A stretch of 64,000 nucleotides of DNA from Paenibacillus sp. PCH8 (GCF_002968835.1 NZ_PKQK01000003.1:1-64000); one strand, 5' to 3'; positions 9,887 to 19,376 are shown, numbered from the stretch's first letter. Numbers and translations are program-made. The notes: generated from the sequence alone by a model not told the origin.

Positions 9887-10725
9887 ATGAGAAAGCTGGT
9901 GTTGTTAACTTTAATTGCGATAGTAGTCACTTTGAGTGCTTGTTCCGCGAGTAACCCTGGAGCAGACGATCATTTGGAGTTCGTAGAAGGAGGAACCTTT
10001 AAGAGCAGTAAGTCCGGCAATATAGTAAGAAATGAAACGATTTCTTCCTTTTACATCGGCAAAACCGAAGTGACCCAAAAGGAATGGGTTGAGGTCATGG
10101 GGATAACCCATCTGGTTTCAAGGGAGATGACCTGCCCGTTGAAATGGTAACCTGGTATGATGCAGTAGAGTACTGTAACCAAAAAAGTATGAAGGAGAAT
10201 CTGAAACCTTATTACAATATAGATAAAGATAATCAGGACTCGAATAATCACAATGAACACGATAATATGAAATGGATCGTAACGATCAATAAGGACGCGA
10301 ACGGGTATCGACTACCTACAGAAGCAGAATGGGAATATGCTGCAAGCGGAGGCCAAAAGAGCTTAAATTACACATACAGTGGAAGTAATAATCTCGATGA
10401 AGTGGCTTGGTACTGGAGAAACGCAGGTGAAACCATCTTGACTGGTGACTGGAGCTGGCCCGTTATTGAGAACAATCGGAATCAAACCAAAAAAGTTGGA
10501 ATCCAGAAAGCCAATGAGTTAGGGCTCTATGATATGTCCGGGAATGTGAGAGAATGGTGCTGGGAATGGTACAGCGACTCAGGAGGTACGAATCAAACCT
10601 GGCGAGTTGTGAAAGGTGGCGGTTGGGTTGGTGGTGAAAACAATAATGAGATCTCATTCCGAGGCAAATTTGATCCGAATGGTTTGGGAGCCGATCAAGG
10701 GTTCCGTATTGTACGTGGAGATTAG
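9887..10725 (+). pseudogene. Sulfatase-modifying-factor (FGE)-like lipoprotein, frameshifted
   Basis: An exported lipoprotein with a formylglycine-generating-enzyme/SUMF1-type fold. AAAGGAG precedes ATG 9887; the signal peptide ends in LSAC. The first frame reads to KTEVTQKEWVEVMG and then is lost; the second frame resumes with NPSGFKGDDLPVEMVTWYD and runs to GFRIVRGD (stop 10725). One base is missing around 10101-10105, inside a stretch that in the family reads VMGNNPSG. Repaired length is 279 residues. Family landmarks are present: YRLPTEAEWEYAA, GLYDMSGNVREW and the GGGW turn. The paired catalytic cysteines of true FGE are not evident, so a structural or binding role is likelier. It follows the xylanase and may belong to the same transcript. 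Confidence 0.78.
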
Positions 10726-10764
10726 AAAAGAATAGTCCTGAAAAGAGACCAACTTAGAGCTCAA

Positions 10765-10833
10765 CCTATACTTTGTCGGGGGAAACCTATAATTTGTCAG
10801 GTTGTTGTGTTTATTTGTAAGCGTTACACTTGG
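10765..10833 (+). promoter_or_regulatory. Second copy of the esterase-operon upstream element
   Basis: CCTATACTTTGTC (10765-10777) and CCTATAATTTGTC (10786-10798) form a tandem pair. The latter continues with AGGTTGTTGT and TGTAAGCGTTACACTT, as at 6777-6824. The block precedes a degraded esterase copy and, 270 nt further on, the response regulator gene. It could still drive that gene. Confidence 0.5.
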
Positions 10834-10909
10834 ATTGTGAACAGCGCGTCTTAGCTACAACCGGAACTTGCTTGAAGAAAGCATAGTCTCGCAAGATATA
10901 TAATGGGCC

Positions 10910-11056
10910 GAATTCGGTGTTAAGGATGCTGTCGATGAGACGAATGGAAATGGTATAGGAGTCTTATGCTCCAAGCTCTGCGAGCAGACAACGATCTGGC
11001 TGTTGTTCTGCTGTTTAGCGTGTTCCCAGAACGACTGGAATCTACAAGCAGGTTAG
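10910..11056 (+). pseudogene. Ghost of an SGNH esterase paralogue
   Basis: Bases 10910-11043 align without net gaps to 7370-7503 of the SGNH esterase gene. Translated in that frame it reads EFGVKDAVDETNGN then loses frame, and resumes QNDWNLQAG before a stop at 11054; the shifted middle reads LRADNDLAVVLLFSVF. These match EFAVNDADDETQGN, NDWNLQ and LAADNKPAVILLFSVF of the intact gene. Only about 45 codons survive and compensating indels are present. With the matching upstream element it marks an old duplication followed by internal deletion. Bases 10875-10909 may also align weakly. The rest of 10726-11101 shows no gene. Confidence 0.8.
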
Positions 11057-11101
11057 GAAAGTTTCATACAGCAGATCATTGAAGGAAAGGCAGGTGAGCA
11101 A

Positions 11102-12214
11102 ATGTACAAGGTCATTGTCGCGGATGATGAGCCTTTTATGCTGGAAGGATGGAGAACCATGATTGACTGGCAGGCCTGTGGATACGAACTCTGCGGAACA
11201 GCAACGGATGGGGAAGAGGCACTGGCTCTATTCCACTCTGTTGGACCTGATCTTGTCATCACGGATATACAGATGCCTGTCATGGACGGGCTTCTTCTGA
11301 TTCAAACGTTACGAGAGAAACTAGCCTATACTTCAAAGATTGTCATCGTTACAGGCTATTCAGATTTCACTTATGCCAAGCAAGCTATTCGGTATCAGGT
11401 TGATGAATATGTGCTCAAACCCCTTGTTACCGAAGAAATTCATCAATTACTTATGGAAATGATTGAACCTCTGGACAAACGCAGAGATGAGCAAAAACAG
11501 TATGATGACGTCATGTTAATGGATGACATACAAGCAGACCTTCTACATGCACAATCAGAGACGGAAGAATATGATCTGGAAAGAATGTTGAACCTCTCCA
11601 AAGATATCTTGACGTTAATTGAGGCTGGCGATGCTGATTCCATCGATCCTGCTGTGAGCAACTTGCTGCAAATGGTTGAAAAAGAGGAGGTATCCTTGGA
11701 GTGGGTACACCATGTCATCAGATATATCCATGGAGAACTACTACGCAAGTATGGCAAGACAGATATTTGCAGGGAAATATTATGTGAGCCGGAATGGCAT
11801 GAGACCGCACGCTGGTCTTCCGGCATATTACAAGAGCTATGTGTACGCATCGCTGAACAACTCTCTCCAACGGATCGAAAGAAAATCGGCAAGGGAGGGC
11901 TGGTGGCGGAAGCAGTCCATGAATTGAAGCAACACTACCGCAGCAAAATTAAACTGCAAGAAGTGGCTAATCGTATTCACGTGAATTCGGCCTATTTGGG
12001 CCAACAGTTCAAACGGGAAATGGGAGTCAGTTTCAATGATTATGTTCATCAGCTTCGAGTTGAAGAGGCCCGCAAGCTTCTACGACGTACCAACATGAAG
12101 ATCACTGATATTGCATTTAATTTGGGATATCATGATGCTGAATATTTCACCCAAAAATTCAGAGCGCATACAGGGGAGCTTCCATCTGTCTATAAAAACA
12201 AAAACCAAGGGTGA
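11102..12214 (+). CDS. YesN-type response regulator (REC + AraC HTH)
   Basis: Response regulator of a sugar-sensing two-component system, 370 residues. The receiver domain (about 1-120) has the acidic pair VADDEPF, the phospho-acceptor Asp in LVITDIQMPVMDG, a TGYSDF Thr region and the VLKP lysine. A linker of about 130 residues leads to a C-terminal AraC domain (about 265-365) ending IAFNLGYHDAEYFTQKFR. The ATG has GGCAGGTGAGCAA upstream. The sensor kinase begins 4 nt after its stop, so the two are translationally coupled. A second YesN-type regulator lies beyond the kinase, an unusual arrangement. The second LplABC transporter downstream is the probable target. Confidence 0.92.
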   Translation: MYKVIVADDEPFMLEGWRTMIDWQACGYELCGTATDGEEALALFHSVGPDLVITDIQMPVMDGLLLIQTLREKLAYTSKIVIVTGYSDFTYAKQAIRYQVDEYVLKPLVTEEIHQLLMEMIEPLDKRRDEQKQYDDVMLMDDIQADLLHAQSETEEYDLERMLNLSKDILTLIEAGDADSIDPAVSNLLQMVEKEEVSLEWVHHVIRYIHGELLRKYGKTDICREILCEPEWHETARWSSGILQELCVRIAEQLSPTDRKKIGKGGLVAEAVHELKQHYRSKIKLQEVANRIHVNSAYLGQQFKREMGVSFNDYVHQLRVEEARKLLRRTNMKITDIAFNLGYHDAEYFTQKFRAHTGELPSVYKNKNQG

Positions 12215-12218
12215 TCAT

Positions 12219-14003
12219 ATGCGCCATAAATTCTGGATGTTCCGTAAAGTTAATGACATTCCCCTCCGATCCAAATTTCTGCTGATTTATATACTTAGTA
12301 TTCTCCTTCCGGTAATAACCATTAATCTATTCTTTTATCAACGAACTTCAGCAGATATCAAGATACGAGAACAGGAAAATCTGCGCAAATCCATAGAACG
12401 TGCTGCGGGGGAACTGCTGGGCATGATTGACGAAAGTGTGGCTCTGAGTCGAATTATTGCAGCAGACGATTCACTCTATGAGGTACTGGATCGAAGCTAT
12501 CCCTCACCTGTGGATTACTACAACGAGTATCATGCATTTTTGCGAGACAAACTAACGCGTTATATGTCAGCGAATATTCTGGAGGTACGGATCTACACCG
12601 ATAACGATACCATCCAGACGGGCAGTAATTATATTGTCATGAATGACAAGACGGCCCCGCTTCCTGGTTTGAAGCAGTTGGAGTCTACCATCGGCGGTAT
12701 TCTCGTTGTTGACTACAGTGAACCCTCCGTGTTCAACCCGGGGAGACGCATCAGTGTGATTGGCAAGATGGATATCTATTCCTCCTATGCCACTTACGCG
12801 AAATATTCCAAGATTGATTTGGATGTGAATCGGGTGTATAGCATTTTAAACCGTGAAACAGACAGCCTTCAGCTGCGTCTGGTGGACAGCAACAATCGAA
12901 TTGTCGTTTCGAGTGGTGAGAGGACCGAGGGTGACCTATCCCAAACTAGTGAAAATTTGATATCCAGGGAAAGTGAGGATTCTGCTTACACGCTTGAAAA
13001 ATCGTTGGGTAATCTAGCCTACCTGCAGGGTTGGAAATTGATTGGAGTCGCGGATACCCGACATCTTGATCGATTACTCAACGAAGCACGTAATTCCATT
13101 TTGGGGCTACTCGCAATATGCACTGTGGTGCCGTCTTTGTTGATCTATATTATTTTACGTTCCTACCATTACCGAATCCGTAAACTCTCCAGACATATGG
13201 AAAAGGTTCGCAATGAACGATTTGACCTGATCGAAATTCAGGAGGGCAGCGACGAGATTGGCGGTCTAATTCGCACATTTAACATGATGATTGGTAAAAT
13301 CCATACACTTATCAATGACGTATATAAACTGGAAATAAGACAAAAAGATCTGGAGCTCGATCAAGTGAGGACCGAATTGTCCATGCTCCAGAGTCAGATG
13401 AATCCTCATTTTTTGTTTAACACATTGAATGCATTGCTGGTGGTTAGTACGAAGAATGGATATACGGAAGTCATTGAGATTATTAAAAGTCTGTCCGTAC
13501 TGATGAGACAGTTGCTCAGTCATTCCGACAATTTGATTCCCTTGCATGAAGAGCTTCAATTCACGAATCTTTATCTTCAAATTGAGAAGTTTCGCTTTGG
13601 AGAACTATTTGATTATACATTCGATGTCGATCCTGATGTAGCGTCGCTGCTCATTCCTCGAATGAGTATTCAACCTCTCGTCGAGAATGCATGCAAACAC
13701 GGGTTACAGGCACGAAAAGATGGAAGACAGATTAAGGTGACCGCGAAAAGAATCGCTTCTGAGTTGGATATCCAGGTTATCGATAACGGGATCGGCATGG
13801 ACGCAGGCAGACTAACCGAACTTCTGAGAGATGTTCGTTCGGAAAGACCAAGGAACGGAGAACATGTAGGACTACGTAATGTATACCGCAGGTTAGAGCT
13901 CTTTTATGAAGGGGATGCGATCTTTAATCTAAGCAGCGTGCCTGGAAATGAGACCATGGCGGGATACCGTATACCGTTATCCCGGCTAAAACCGAGGAAA
14001 TAG
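12219..14003 (+). CDS. YesM-type sensor histidine kinase
   Basis: Membrane histidine kinase of 594 residues. A first membrane helix (about 18-40, IYILSILLPVITINL) is followed by an extracellular sensor of about 260 residues, a second helix (about 290-312), a HAMP-like linker, and a His_kinase catalytic core. The phospho-acceptor His is in SQMNPHFLFNTLNAL; the ATP-binding N box is LVENACKHGLQ and a G box is IDNGIGMD. The start at ATG 12219 is preferred because AAGGGTGAT lies just upstream and the open frame further upstream overlaps the regulator gene. It probably detects xylan- or glycan-derived oligomers, possibly through a binding protein, and signals to the regulator at 11102, the one at 14017, or both. 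Confidence 0.93.
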   Translation: MRHKFWMFRKVNDIPLRSKFLLIYILSILLPVITINLFFYQRTSADIKIREQENLRKSIERAAGELLGMIDESVALSRIIAADDSLYEVLDRSYPSPVDYYNEYHAFLRDKLTRYMSANILEVRIYTDNDTIQTGSNYIVMNDKTAPLPGLKQLESTIGGILVVDYSEPSVFNPGRRISVIGKMDIYSSYATYAKYSKIDLDVNRVYSILNRETDSLQLRLVDSNNRIVVSSGERTEGDLSQTSENLISRESEDSAYTLEKSLGNLAYLQGWKLIGVADTRHLDRLLNEARNSILGLLAICTVVPSLLIYIILRSYHYRIRKLSRHMEKVRNERFDLIEIQEGSDEIGGLIRTFNMMIGKIHTLINDVYKLEIRQKDLELDQVRTELSMLQSQMNPHFLFNTLNALLVVSTKNGYTEVIEIIKSLSVLMRQLLSHSDNLIPLHEELQFTNLYLQIEKFRFGELFDYTFDVDPDVASLLIPRMSIQPLVENACKHGLQARKDGRQIKVTAKRIASELDIQVIDNGIGMDAGRLTELLRDVRSERPRNGEHVGLRNVYRRLELFYEGDAIFNLSSVPGNETMAGYRIPLSRLKPRK

Positions 14004-14016
14004 GGGGTAAACTCTC

Positions 14017-15558
14017 ATGTATAAAGTGCTGTTGGTAGATGATGAACCGTTAGCCATTGAAGGTTTACAGCTTATGATTAACTGGGAAAAACATGGTTTT
14101 GAAATCAGAGGTGTATGTTCCAACGGCGAGGAAGCCATTCGGATGATGCAACAAGATCGGCCAGATCTCGTCGTTACAGACATTCGTATGCCGGTCATGA
14201 ATGGACTTGAATTAATCGAGGAAGCACGTCGCTTGGAGCATGAATCTGTACTATTTGCGATCACGAGTGGATACAGTGATTTCAATTATGCGAGGCAAGC
14301 TATTCGTTTAGGCGTTTCCAACTATCTAACCAAACCGGTTGACAGCACGGAAGCCGAGGATATGTTGGAGCGCTTGCGCTTGGAATTGCAAGAACGCGAA
14401 AAACAAGAGCAAATTCGTGAATATACGAATCAACAAAGGATCAAAGCCTTCTTGTCGGCACAGATTATGGGTCAAAAGGACAGTAGTGAACAGGAGAACT
14501 CAGACATCGTATCTCGTTTAAACAAGTCTCATTGGACATATCTTCGTATTGCTTTTCAGGGTGATACTCAGCAGGCCTGTTCAGTCGCCGAACATATGGC
14601 AAGTGAAACAACCTGTTGTTATGTGATCGAAAGATCCAAAGGCATAATGGGACTCGTATGGGGGGATGAAGCTCCAAGTGAAATCGGGCCATCTGAAAGA
14701 ATAAAAGCTTTTGCCCATCTCTTAATGAGCAATATGCAAGATAACGACTGCATTAATATAAGTATCGCCGTCGGATTAACGGTCAGCACTCTGGCGAATC
14801 TATCTGATTCCTTCCGCTCCGTGAAGGAGGTTGAACGTTATTTGTTTTTTAATCAAGAACGTTTGCTGTTTGCAGAAGATATGGAGCCTGAAATATTACC
14901 TTTTGATCCGGAGACCTTGTCAGATGTAGAACGTATTAACGATTTGCTTGAGAATGGGTCTGCAGATGAACTCTCGTATGCTGTCAGGAATGCCTTTGAT
15001 ATCTTCAAAAAGATGAAGGCTGCGCCAGAGCTTATACATATTTTCTCCACGCATATTATGTTTCGTGGATTGTCCTTATGTAAAGAGTTGGGCGGAGAGC
15101 CTCATGCCCTGATGCATAAATCGGCCAGTCGGATCCTGAAGGGGAGCCATCGAAAGATCGAAGAGGTCGCGCACTGCCTGGAGAACTTCTGTTTGGATTG
15201 CAAGTCGGCTCTTGCAATTCTCCGTGAGAGGCAGGTGGGAGGCATACAGGCCATGGTCGCAGAATATGTGCAGAGTCATTACAAGGAGACATTTACGATT
15301 CAGGAGCTCTCGGAACGGTTCTTTATGAACCCGGTACATCTGGGACAGTCATTCTTGCGCAAGTACGGTAAGGGCGTACTAGAGGTAGTACATGATTTGC
15401 GAATGGAAGAAGCGAAGCGTCTGCTCCAGGAAACGAACCAAACGTCAAGTGCCATTGCAGAACAGGTCGGATACCGAAGTTACCAACATTTTCTAAAACA
15501 TTTTGAGAAAAGAACGACTATGAAACCATTAGAATATAGACAAAAATCCACGATTTAA
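14017..15558 (+). CDS. Second YesN-type response regulator (REC + long linker + AraC HTH)
   Basis: A 513-residue response regulator 13 nt after the kinase. The receiver (about 1-120) contains LVDDEPL, the acceptor Asp in LVVTDIRMPVMNG, TSGYSDF and YLTKP. A linker of about 270 residues resembles the degenerate middle region of long YesN proteins. The AraC domain (about 410-510) ends with GYRSYQHFLKHFEKR. Sequence outside the receiver differs clearly from the 370-residue regulator at 11102, so this is not a recent tandem duplicate. It stands directly before the binding-protein gene of the second ABC transporter and is the better candidate for its activator. Confidence 0.92.
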   Translation: MYKVLLVDDEPLAIEGLQLMINWEKHGFEIRGVCSNGEEAIRMMQQDRPDLVVTDIRMPVMNGLELIEEARRLEHESVLFAITSGYSDFNYARQAIRLGVSNYLTKPVDSTEAEDMLERLRLELQEREKQEQIREYTNQQRIKAFLSAQIMGQKDSSEQENSDIVSRLNKSHWTYLRIAFQGDTQQACSVAEHMASETTCCYVIERSKGIMGLVWGDEAPSEIGPSERIKAFAHLLMSNMQDNDCINISIAVGLTVSTLANLSDSFRSVKEVERYLFFNQERLLFAEDMEPEILPFDPETLSDVERINDLLENGSADELSYAVRNAFDIFKKMKAAPELIHIFSTHIMFRGLSLCKELGGEPHALMHKSASRILKGSHRKIEEVAHCLENFCLDCKSALAILRERQVGGIQAMVAEYVQSHYKETFTIQELSERFFMNPVHLGQSFLRKYGKGVLEVVHDLRMEEAKRLLQETNQTSSAIAEQVGYRSYQHFLKHFEKRTTMKPLEYRQKSTI

Positions 15559-15629
15559 TCCGTGAAAGAGGAGAAATCCCCTCTTCAAAACCTGCAATTA
15601 CAGGGGGGTGGATCTTAAATTTATGTATT

Positions 15630-15645
15630 ATGTAACCGCATACAT
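15630..15645. promoter_or_regulatory. cre-like site upstream of the second ABC transporter
   Basis: ATGTAACCGCATACAT fits the CcpA consensus WTGNNARCGNWWWCAW at 15 of 16 positions and is itself near-palindromic (ATGTA...TACAT). It lies 52 bp before the binding-protein start. Confidence 0.5.
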
Positions 15646-15696
15646 TTCTTCATACTAAAAACAGTAAGACATACCACTTCCAAGGAGGGCAAGTAC

Positions 15697-17352
15697 ATGG
15701 GGGGACTGAAGAAAAAGAAGCTTTGGGGTTCCGTATCACTTGTTATGGCTTTAAGTTTGGCACTTGCAGGATGTAGCGGAGACAATGCAAAAACGACTAC
15801 ACCGGATGGAAAAGAAGTGCTGAACATTTCGGCCTTTATCGGAACGCCGAATCAGGCGCCATCGAAGGATAACCGAATCTACAAACAGATCCAGGAAGAA
15901 CTGGGCGTCAATCTGAACATGGAGTTTCTGGTAGGTGATCTGCAACAGAAGTTGGGCGTTATGATCGCCGGTGGTGATTTCCCTGACTTGATCACAGCAG
16001 ACACCAAGCTGGTTTCAGCCGGCGCGGTCATTCCGCTGGAAGATCTGATCGAGGAGCACGCACCCAATCTGAAGAAGCATTTCGGTAAAGACTGGAATCG
16101 GATGAAAGACTCCAGTGACGGGCATATTTACTGGCTGCCTAACTATGGCGTGTACACAGGCGAGTTCATTAGTAACTATTATTCCGGCCCTGCCTTCTGG
16201 ATTCAAAAGTCTATACTGAAGGATGCCGGGTACCCGACTCCAAAAACGTTGGATGAATTCACACAGTTGATTCGTGACTACGCTGCCAAGAATCCAACGA
16301 TTGATGGTCAGCCGACCATTGGATTTACTACACTCGCTTCTGACTGGCGGACGTTCCCATTGCTTAATCCACCAGAGCATCTTACGGGTCATCCCAATGA
16401 TGGCGGTGTTGTTGTAGATGAGAACGGAGTTGCAAGTGTTTTTGCCGACAAAGACATCTCCAAACGGTATTATAAGGAACTGAACAAATTGTATAACGAT
16501 GGATTGCTTGACAAAGAAGCCTTTGTTCAGAACTACGATCAGTATCTAGCCAAAATCTCGTCAGGACGTGTACTGGGCATGTTCGATCAACACTGGAATT
16601 TCCAAACCGGTGAAGACCCACTCGTAGCTCAGGGCAAGATCGGCCAAACCTACGTAGGTTTCCCGTTGGTCTATGATACAAGTATCAAAGACCATTATCT
16701 GGATCGTCCGGTCATCAACTTGAACAATGGTTTTGGTATCAGTAAAGACGCTGAGGACCCTGTTGCACTCATCAAATTCCTTGATAAGCTTATGGACGAG
16801 AAGTACCAGAAGCTCCTGTCATGGGGTGAAGAGGGTGTAGATTATCAGGTGAATGAAGAGGGAAGGTTCTATCGGACGCCAGAGCAACGGAAAGAGCAGG
16901 AAGATCCGGCGTGGAGATTGATTAACAAAGCAGAAGGTTTCTACGGTGCAGCACCTAAGCTCGAAGGAACATTTGAAGATGGCAATGCCATTGGAGCGAT
17001 CAACCAAGCAGAGGAATTCTATGACAATCTCAAACCGGAAGACAAAGAACTTCTGGATGCATACGGCTTCAAAACATGGAGTGACTTCTTCTCTCCTGCA
17101 CCAGAGAATCCTGTGTACTATCCGGCATGGCAGGTCGATCTGAAAGAAGGTTCGGATGCTGCGGTAGCCAACAAGCAAATGACAGACACTTCATTAAAAT
17201 TCTTGCCTAAGGCGATCATGTCGAAAGCGGATGAATTTGATTCCGTTTGGACTGAGTATGAAGAAGCTTACAAGAAAATTAATGTCAAATCCTATGAAGA
17301 CCGGATTAATGAACAACTGAAATGGAGAATTGAGAACTGGTCTGCTAAATAA
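15697..17352 (+). CDS. Extracellular sugar-binding lipoprotein (LplA type)
   Basis: Lipid-anchored binding protein of the second CUT1 importer, 551 residues. The signal peptide ends in the lipobox LAGC followed by SGDN. The mature chain is typical for the family: an early GDFPDLIT strand, DGHIYWLPNYG, and a C-terminal WRIENW segment. CCAAGGAGGGC precedes the ATG. The permease genes follow after a 112-nt spacer that contains a strong hairpin, a common way to give more binder than permease. Its sequence is only distantly related to the binders at 3723 and 22956, so each probably has its own ligand range. The ligand is unknown. Confidence 0.92.
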   Translation: MGGLKKKKLWGSVSLVMALSLALAGCSGDNAKTTTPDGKEVLNISAFIGTPNQAPSKDNRIYKQIQEELGVNLNMEFLVGDLQQKLGVMIAGGDFPDLITADTKLVSAGAVIPLEDLIEEHAPNLKKHFGKDWNRMKDSSDGHIYWLPNYGVYTGEFISNYYSGPAFWIQKSILKDAGYPTPKTLDEFTQLIRDYAAKNPTIDGQPTIGFTTLASDWRTFPLLNPPEHLTGHPNDGGVVVDENGVASVFADKDISKRYYKELNKLYNDGLLDKEAFVQNYDQYLAKISSGRVLGMFDQHWNFQTGEDPLVAQGKIGQTYVGFPLVYDTSIKDHYLDRPVINLNNGFGISKDAEDPVALIKFLDKLMDEKYQKLLSWGEEGVDYQVNEEGRFYRTPEQRKEQEDPAWRLINKAEGFYGAAPKLEGTFEDGNAIGAINQAEEFYDNLKPEDKELLDAYGFKTWSDFFSPAPENPVYYPAWQVDLKEGSDAAVANKQMTDTSLKFLPKAIMSKADEFDSVWTEYEEAYKKINVKSYEDRINEQLKWRIENWSAK

Positions 17353-17372
17353 AAAAATGCGGCAATGATCCC

Positions 17373-17419
17373 CTCGGAAGGTACCAACCCGAGCATTTCT
17401 CAGGCAAGTGCCTTCCGAG
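17373..17419 (+). terminator. Intra-operon hairpin after binding-protein gene
   Basis: CTCGGAAGG (17373-17381) pairs perfectly with CCTTCCGAG (17411-17419). No T-run follows, so it is more likely an mRNA-stabilising or partial-termination stem that raises binder expression over the permeases. Confidence 0.65.
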
Positions 17420-17464
17420 ATTGTCATGCATAATGTCGCTGCAAGTTAATAGGAGGAGTGAAAG

Positions 17465-18430
17465 ATGGCGAACACGCCTGGAGCCATACCGGAGCAAACT
17501 GCCCGAACTGTCGTTGCCAAAGCACCATTATTAAAACGGTTGCAGGGACAAAGGCAACTGATGTTCATGTCATTACCCATCGTTGCTTACATTCTCGTAT
17601 TCTCGTATTATCCCATTTGGGGCTGGGTCATGGCTTTTCAGAATTACAGTCCAGCCAAGAATTTCTCACAGCAGGAATGGGTTGGGCTGAAACACTTCAA
17701 GTTTTTGCTGACGGACGATGCATTTCTAAACGTGCTTCGTAACACCATTGCGATGAGTGTAATTAATATGGTGCTAGGATTTGCAACAGCTATTATATTT
17801 GCCATTTTACTTAATGAAATCAAAAATAAGTTCTATAAACGAACCATTCAAACCATATCGTATTTGCCTCACTTTCTCTCATGGATCATCGTGACAGGCA
17901 TCGTGGCAAGTTCACTGTCAGTAGACGGCGGGATTGTCAATGTAGTACTCATGAAGCTGCATATCATTCAAGAACCTATCATGTGGCTTAGCGTTCCCGA
18001 ATACTTCTGGGGCATTGTAGGCGCATCTCATGTGTGGAAAGAAGTAGGATGGAATGCCATTATCTATTTGGCGGCCATAACGTCTATCGATCCCTCGCTC
18101 TATGAAGCGGCAGAGATCGATGGTGCGAACCGATATAAGAAAATGCTGTATGTGACTTTACCCGGAATCAAATCCATTGTTATCATTTTGCTGATCATGA
18201 ATATGGGCTGGATTCTGGAAGCTGGATTCGAAGTTCAGTATCTGTTGGGGAATGGTGTGGTTGTGGACTGGTCACAGACGATAGATATATTTGTCCTGAA
18301 ATATGGACTACAGATCGGGAATTACTCTTTGGCTACCGCAGCAGGTATCTTCAAGACGGTAGTTAGTATTACGCTGATCTTTGCGGCGAATTCCATTTCC
18401 AAACGGCTCGGGGAAGACCGATTAATATAA
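17465..18430 (+). CDS. ABC sugar transporter permease, LplB type
   Basis: First membrane subunit of the second CUT1 importer, 321 residues with about six helices. The EAA loop reads YEAAEIDGANRYKKM. AGGAGGAGTGAAAG precedes the ATG. The family hallmark FQNYSPAKN near residue 60 corresponds to the AFxDY/FQNY segment of LplB proteins. The partner permease starts 12 nt downstream. No ATPase is encoded nearby, as usual where a shared MsmX-like ATPase serves several importers. Confidence 0.93.
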   Translation: MANTPGAIPEQTARTVVAKAPLLKRLQGQRQLMFMSLPIVAYILVFSYYPIWGWVMAFQNYSPAKNFSQQEWVGLKHFKFLLTDDAFLNVLRNTIAMSVINMVLGFATAIIFAILLNEIKNKFYKRTIQTISYLPHFLSWIIVTGIVASSLSVDGGIVNVVLMKLHIIQEPIMWLSVPEYFWGIVGASHVWKEVGWNAIIYLAAITSIDPSLYEAAEIDGANRYKKMLYVTLPGIKSIVIILLIMNMGWILEAGFEVQYLLGNGVVVDWSQTIDIFVLKYGLQIGNYSLATAAGIFKTVVSITLIFAANSISKRLGEDRLI

Positions 18431-18442
18431 GGGGGACTAGAG

Positions 18443-19345
18443 ATGGGAATTAATAAATCTCGGCTTGAGCCGATTGTCTTCCATACGTTAAATGGTGTGC
18501 TGATGATCGCGATCGCGATTGTTACCCTGTATCCGTTTGTGAATACACTCGCCGTATCGTTCAATGCCGGTAATGACACCATCCGGGGTGGGATTTACCT
18601 GTGGCCTCGGGTATGGACGGATCAAAACTACAGGGCTGTATTTGCAGGAGGGACGATCTTCAGCGCCTTTGGCATCTCTGTAGCGAGAACGGTTCTGGGA
18701 ACAGTCTTGAGTCTGTTCCTGACCTCCATGCTGGCTTACACGCTAAGCCGAAAAGATTATATATTACGGAAGCCAATCACGATTACCGTTGTACTTACGA
18801 TGTACTTCAGTGCAGGACTTATTCCAACGTACTTCCTGATGAAAGACCTGCATTTGTTAAACAACTTTCTGGTATACATTATTCCTGGACTGATCAGTGC
18901 GTTTAACATGATTGTTATTCGAACCTATATCCAGACACTGCCAGAAGGACTGATCGAATCGGCCAAAATTGATGGTGCTGGAGATTTCAGAACATTTATA
19001 TCGATTATTCTGCCGCTGTGTCAGCCTGTTCTCGCCACAGTTGCACTGTTCATTGCAGTCGGTCAATGGAACTCTTGGTTCGATACGTTCTTGTATGCCT
19101 CCTCCAAGCAGAACCTGAGTACGCTGCAATACGAGTTGATGAAGCTGTTATCATCCTCTATGAATTCCAATAGTAGCGCATCGGTTGCCAATGGCGCAGA
19201 TATCGGTGCTGCGCGCAATATGGTTACCCCCGTATCGATTCGGGCAGCCATTACCATTGTAGCGGCTTTACCAATCCTAGTTGTATACCCATTTTTGCAA
19301 AAGTATTTCGTTCATGGGTTGCAGCTCGGAGGGGTAAAAGAGTAA
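18443..19345 (+). CDS. ABC sugar transporter permease, LplC/YtcP type
   Basis: Second membrane subunit, 300 residues with about six helices. The EAA loop is LIESAKIDGAGDFRTF and the C-terminal segment KYFVHGLQLGGVKE is typical of LplC. It is the last gene of the operon; a terminator follows within 35 nt. Together with the LplB partner and the lipoprotein at 15697 it makes a complete importer except for the ATPase. Confidence 0.93.
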   Translation: MGINKSRLEPIVFHTLNGVLMIAIAIVTLYPFVNTLAVSFNAGNDTIRGGIYLWPRVWTDQNYRAVFAGGTIFSAFGISVARTVLGTVLSLFLTSMLAYTLSRKDYILRKPITITVVLTMYFSAGLIPTYFLMKDLHLLNNFLVYIIPGLISAFNMIVIRTYIQTLPEGLIESAKIDGAGDFRTFISIILPLCQPVLATVALFIAVGQWNSWFDTFLYASSKQNLSTLQYELMKLLSSSMNSNSSASVANGADIGAARNMVTPVSIRAAITIVAALPILVVYPFLQKYFVHGLQLGGVKE

Positions 19346-19376
19346 ACTTGAATGGAGTTCCAGAAAAACGGTTGAG

